NCBI GenBank assembly: GCA_003162555.1
Contig: PMNQ01000190.1
Location: 2,518-17,340, forward strand
Length of the DNA stretch: 14,823 nucleotides
Source: Gammaproteobacteria bacterium
GTDB taxonomy: Bacteria; Pseudomonadota; Gammaproteobacteria; Steroidobacterales; Steroidobacteraceae
Direction of reading: 5' to 3'
Both the position numbers and the translations under genes were made by a program. The notes beneath the pieces are model-generated. The model searched no databases, was not told where the DNA came from, and saw only the letters and a program-made list of their open reading frames with translations. This document shows positions 13,702-14,823 of this stretch, in pieces. Position 1 is the first letter of the stretch. Each line of letters starts with the position of its first letter.

Positions 13702-14643
13702 TTAGCTGCGCGCCACGCGGCCGCACAGGTAGGTCCATACCAGCGTGGCTGCCGCGTTGCTGGTGAGCTCGGCGTGATCGTACGGCGGCGAAACTTCGCA
13801 CAGATCCATGCCAACGAAATTCAGCCCGTCCAGATCCTCCAGCAGCGTGAGCGCCTGCGTGGTGGCGAGCCCGCCGGGTTCGGGCGTGCCGGTGCCCGGT
13901 GCAAAGGCAGGATCGAGGCAGTCGATGTCGAAGCTGAGGTAAACCGGCGGCGGCGCTGCACCGCCGAGGCGCGCGCGCACCGCCGCAACGACCGCTGCGA
14001 GTTGCGTGGAGTTGTACAGCCCGCGCAGATCGCGGCCTGTGTAAATGAGTCCGCCGCGATCGGCAACGTAGTTTGCGGTCGCACGCGCCGCGGCCGAGCG
14101 TATGCCAATTTGCACCGACAGATGCGGGTCGATCAGCCCGTCGCGCAGTGCTTCGTAGACCCAGGTGCCGTGACCCGAGGGTTCGTTGAAATGGCTGTCC
14201 CAGGTGTCACAGTGCGCATCGAAGTGCAGCAGCGCAAGTGGCCGGCCAAAATGTGTGCGGTAGGCGCGCAGCAGCGAGAGCGTGATCGAATGATCGCCGC
14301 CCAGCCAGGCCATGTGGTGCTTGCGCACGAGCTGCAACGCCTGGGGTTCGAGCGCGGCGCGCATGCGCTCGAGTGAGGTATTGGGCAGCGTGAGATCGCC
14401 GCAGTCGGCCAGTTCGGTCAGCGGCGCGATTCCATAGGCGGGATGCGTGCCGTCGCAGAGCATGTGGCTGGCGCGACGGATTTCGCCCGGGCCAAAGCGC
14501 GCGCCTGGACGATTTGTAGTAGCGCCATCCCAGGGCACGCCGGCGACGAGGTAGCGGGCATCGGGCCGCGCGGCCAGCGGCGGTGCACGCAGGAATCCGG
14601 CCTGGGTGGTCGAAGACTGGAACGCAAACAGGTAGTCGCTCAT
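13702..14643 (-). CDS. Ureohydrolase (agmatinase / guanidinobutyrase / arginase superfamily)
   Basis: Two-manganese enzyme of 313 aa that splits a guanidino group to urea plus an amine. All metal ligands are visible: GGDHS with His118, DAHCD with Asp142, His144 and Asp146, and SFDIDCLDP with Asp239 and Asp241. GVPWDGATTNRPGARFGPGEIR near the N-terminus and EVSPPYDHAELTSNAAATL near the C-terminus resemble agmatinases and guanidinobutyrases more than arginases. Length also fits. I chose ATG 14643: a longer frame opens at 14748, but its extra 35 residues look unlike the family and an extended -10 promoter lies between the two starts. Followed without a gap by the DauA-like gene. In Pseudomonas, D-arginine is oxidised by DauA and the product ends as 4-guanidinobutyrate for GbuA, so this may be a similar route (inference). 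Confidence 0.92.
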   Translation of the reverse strand: MSDYLFAFQSSTTQAGFLRAPPLAARPDARYLVAGVPWDGATTNRPGARFGPGEIRRASHMLCDGTHPAYGIAPLTELADCGDLTLPNTSLERMRAALEPQALQLVRKHHMAWLGGDHSITLSLLRAYRTHFGRPLALLHFDAHCDTWDSHFNEPSGHGTWVYEALRDGLIDPHLSVQIGIRSAAARATANYVADRGGLIYTGRDLRGLYNSTQLAAVVAAVRARLGGAAPPPVYLSFDIDCLDPAFAPGTGTPEPGGLATTQALTLLEDLDGLNFVGMDLCEVSPPYDHAELTSNAAATLVWTYLCGRVARS

Positions 14644-14649
14644 CGGTGA

Positions 14650-14658
14650 ATTATAGCA
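14650..14658 (-). promoter_or_regulatory. Extended -10 promoter of the ureohydrolase operon, likely leaderless
   Basis: On the minus strand TGCTATAAT matches the extended -10 consensus TGnTATAAT exactly (TATAAT at 14650-14655, TG at 14657-14658). No -35 is seen, as is common with extended -10 promoters. Six bases separate the box from ATG 14643, so transcription should start at or within a base or two of the start codon, and no Shine-Dalgarno is present. Confidence 0.55.
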
Positions 14659-14700
14659 ATACGCCGCTCGGCCGAGGCGGGTGGCAGCGCGTGGAACCGC

Positions 14701-14706
14701 TACAAT
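14701..14706 (+). promoter_or_regulatory. Possible -10 box of the divergent right-edge gene
   Basis: TACAAT, 5 of 6 to the -10 consensus, 29 nt before ATG 14736 and 45 bp from the divergent TATAAT of the ureohydrolase. I see no good -35 box. It supports a plus-strand transcript into the frame at the right edge. Confidence 0.3.
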
Positions 14707-14735
14707 CGCGCCATCCTCGGTCTGGAACGGTACGG

Positions 14736-14823
14736 ATGGTGTATTCATTTCCCCGACGTCTTGCAGCGGCGCTGGCGCTGGCCGCGTTGGCCGAAAGCAA
14801 ACACGTGCTGGTCGAGAAGCCGA
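14736..14823 (+). CDS. 5' part of an unidentified gene, cut by the right window edge
   Basis: An open frame from ATG 14736 to the window end, 29 codons. The N-terminus SFPRRLAAALALAALA looks like a signal peptide (two arginines, a hydrophobic Ala/Leu core, an ALA cleavage site). The next visible residues, KHVLVEKP, match the very conserved EKP motif of Gfo/Idh/MocA oxidoreductases, where an Ala/Leu-rich helix also comes just before. In those enzymes about 90 residues of Rossmann fold precede EKP, and the in-frame translation upstream of 14736 shows no such fold. So this is either a secreted protein with a chance match, or an N-terminally truncated oxidoreductase. The weak purine-rich GGAACGG about 10 nt upstream could be its ribosome site. 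Confidence 0.35.
   Translation, partial: MVYSFPRRLAAALALAALAESKHVLVEKP

Noticed and set aside
14644..14748. Longer N-terminus of the ureohydrolase from ATG 14748
   Set aside because: The added 35 residues do not resemble the family, and an extended -10 promoter lies inside the extension, so the ATG at 14643 is preferred.

Overview
The window is a GC-rich chromosomal stretch (roughly two-thirds G+C by eye) from a Gram-negative bacterium. Two genes encode outer-membrane proteins (a 16-strand-type porin and a TolC-like lipoprotein channel), and there is a tripartite efflux system and ATGA-coupled operons. Protein style points to Gammaproteobacteria, perhaps near Xanthomonadales, Nevskiales or Steroidobacter. 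That placement is inference; no rRNA or tRNA is present to settle it. I see no insertion sequence, integrase, CRISPR array or tRNA, and the window is densely packed with genes.

Layout. (1) 1-2389, minus strand: an OprP/OprO-type anion porin followed 20 nt later by a sulfate-binding protein that runs off the left edge, so this is probably the front of a sulfate-uptake operon. (2) 2555-3892, plus strand: a lone class-III PLP aminotransferase, divergent from the porin. (3) 8639 down to 3905, minus strand: a complete marR - outer-membrane factor - emrA - emrB multidrug efflux operon, with two 4-nt ATGA overlaps. A strong sigma-70-like promoter lies upstream of marR, with an inverted repeat over its -10 box that looks like a MarR autorepression operator. 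The operon meets the aminotransferase tail to tail, and a GC-rich dyad contains both TAG stop codons. (4) 8781-12614, plus strand: a sugar-porter MFS transporter, a LacI-family regulator and a GH1 beta-glycosidase in one tight operon, a self-contained system for importing, sensing and hydrolysing a beta-glucoside. (5) 14643 down to 12574, minus strand: a ureohydrolase (agmatinase/guanidinobutyrase type) followed with no gap by a D-arginine-dehydrogenase-like flavoenzyme. The pair suggests breakdown of a guanidino compound or D-amino acid. The flavoenzyme gene overlaps the 3' end of the GH1 gene by 41 bp on the opposite strand. (6) 14736-14823, plus strand: the start of a further open frame cut by the right edge.

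The genes belong to well-known families, and I found no clear evidence of a wholly new system. The more unusual points are the MarR promoter/operator geometry, two likely leaderless starts (ureohydrolase, sugar porter), a perfect 15-bp tandem repeat in the cytoplasmic tail of EmrA, substituted substrate-pocket residues in the D-arginine-dehydrogenase homologue, a calcium-type DxDxDG loop in the porin, and the odd frame at the right edge.
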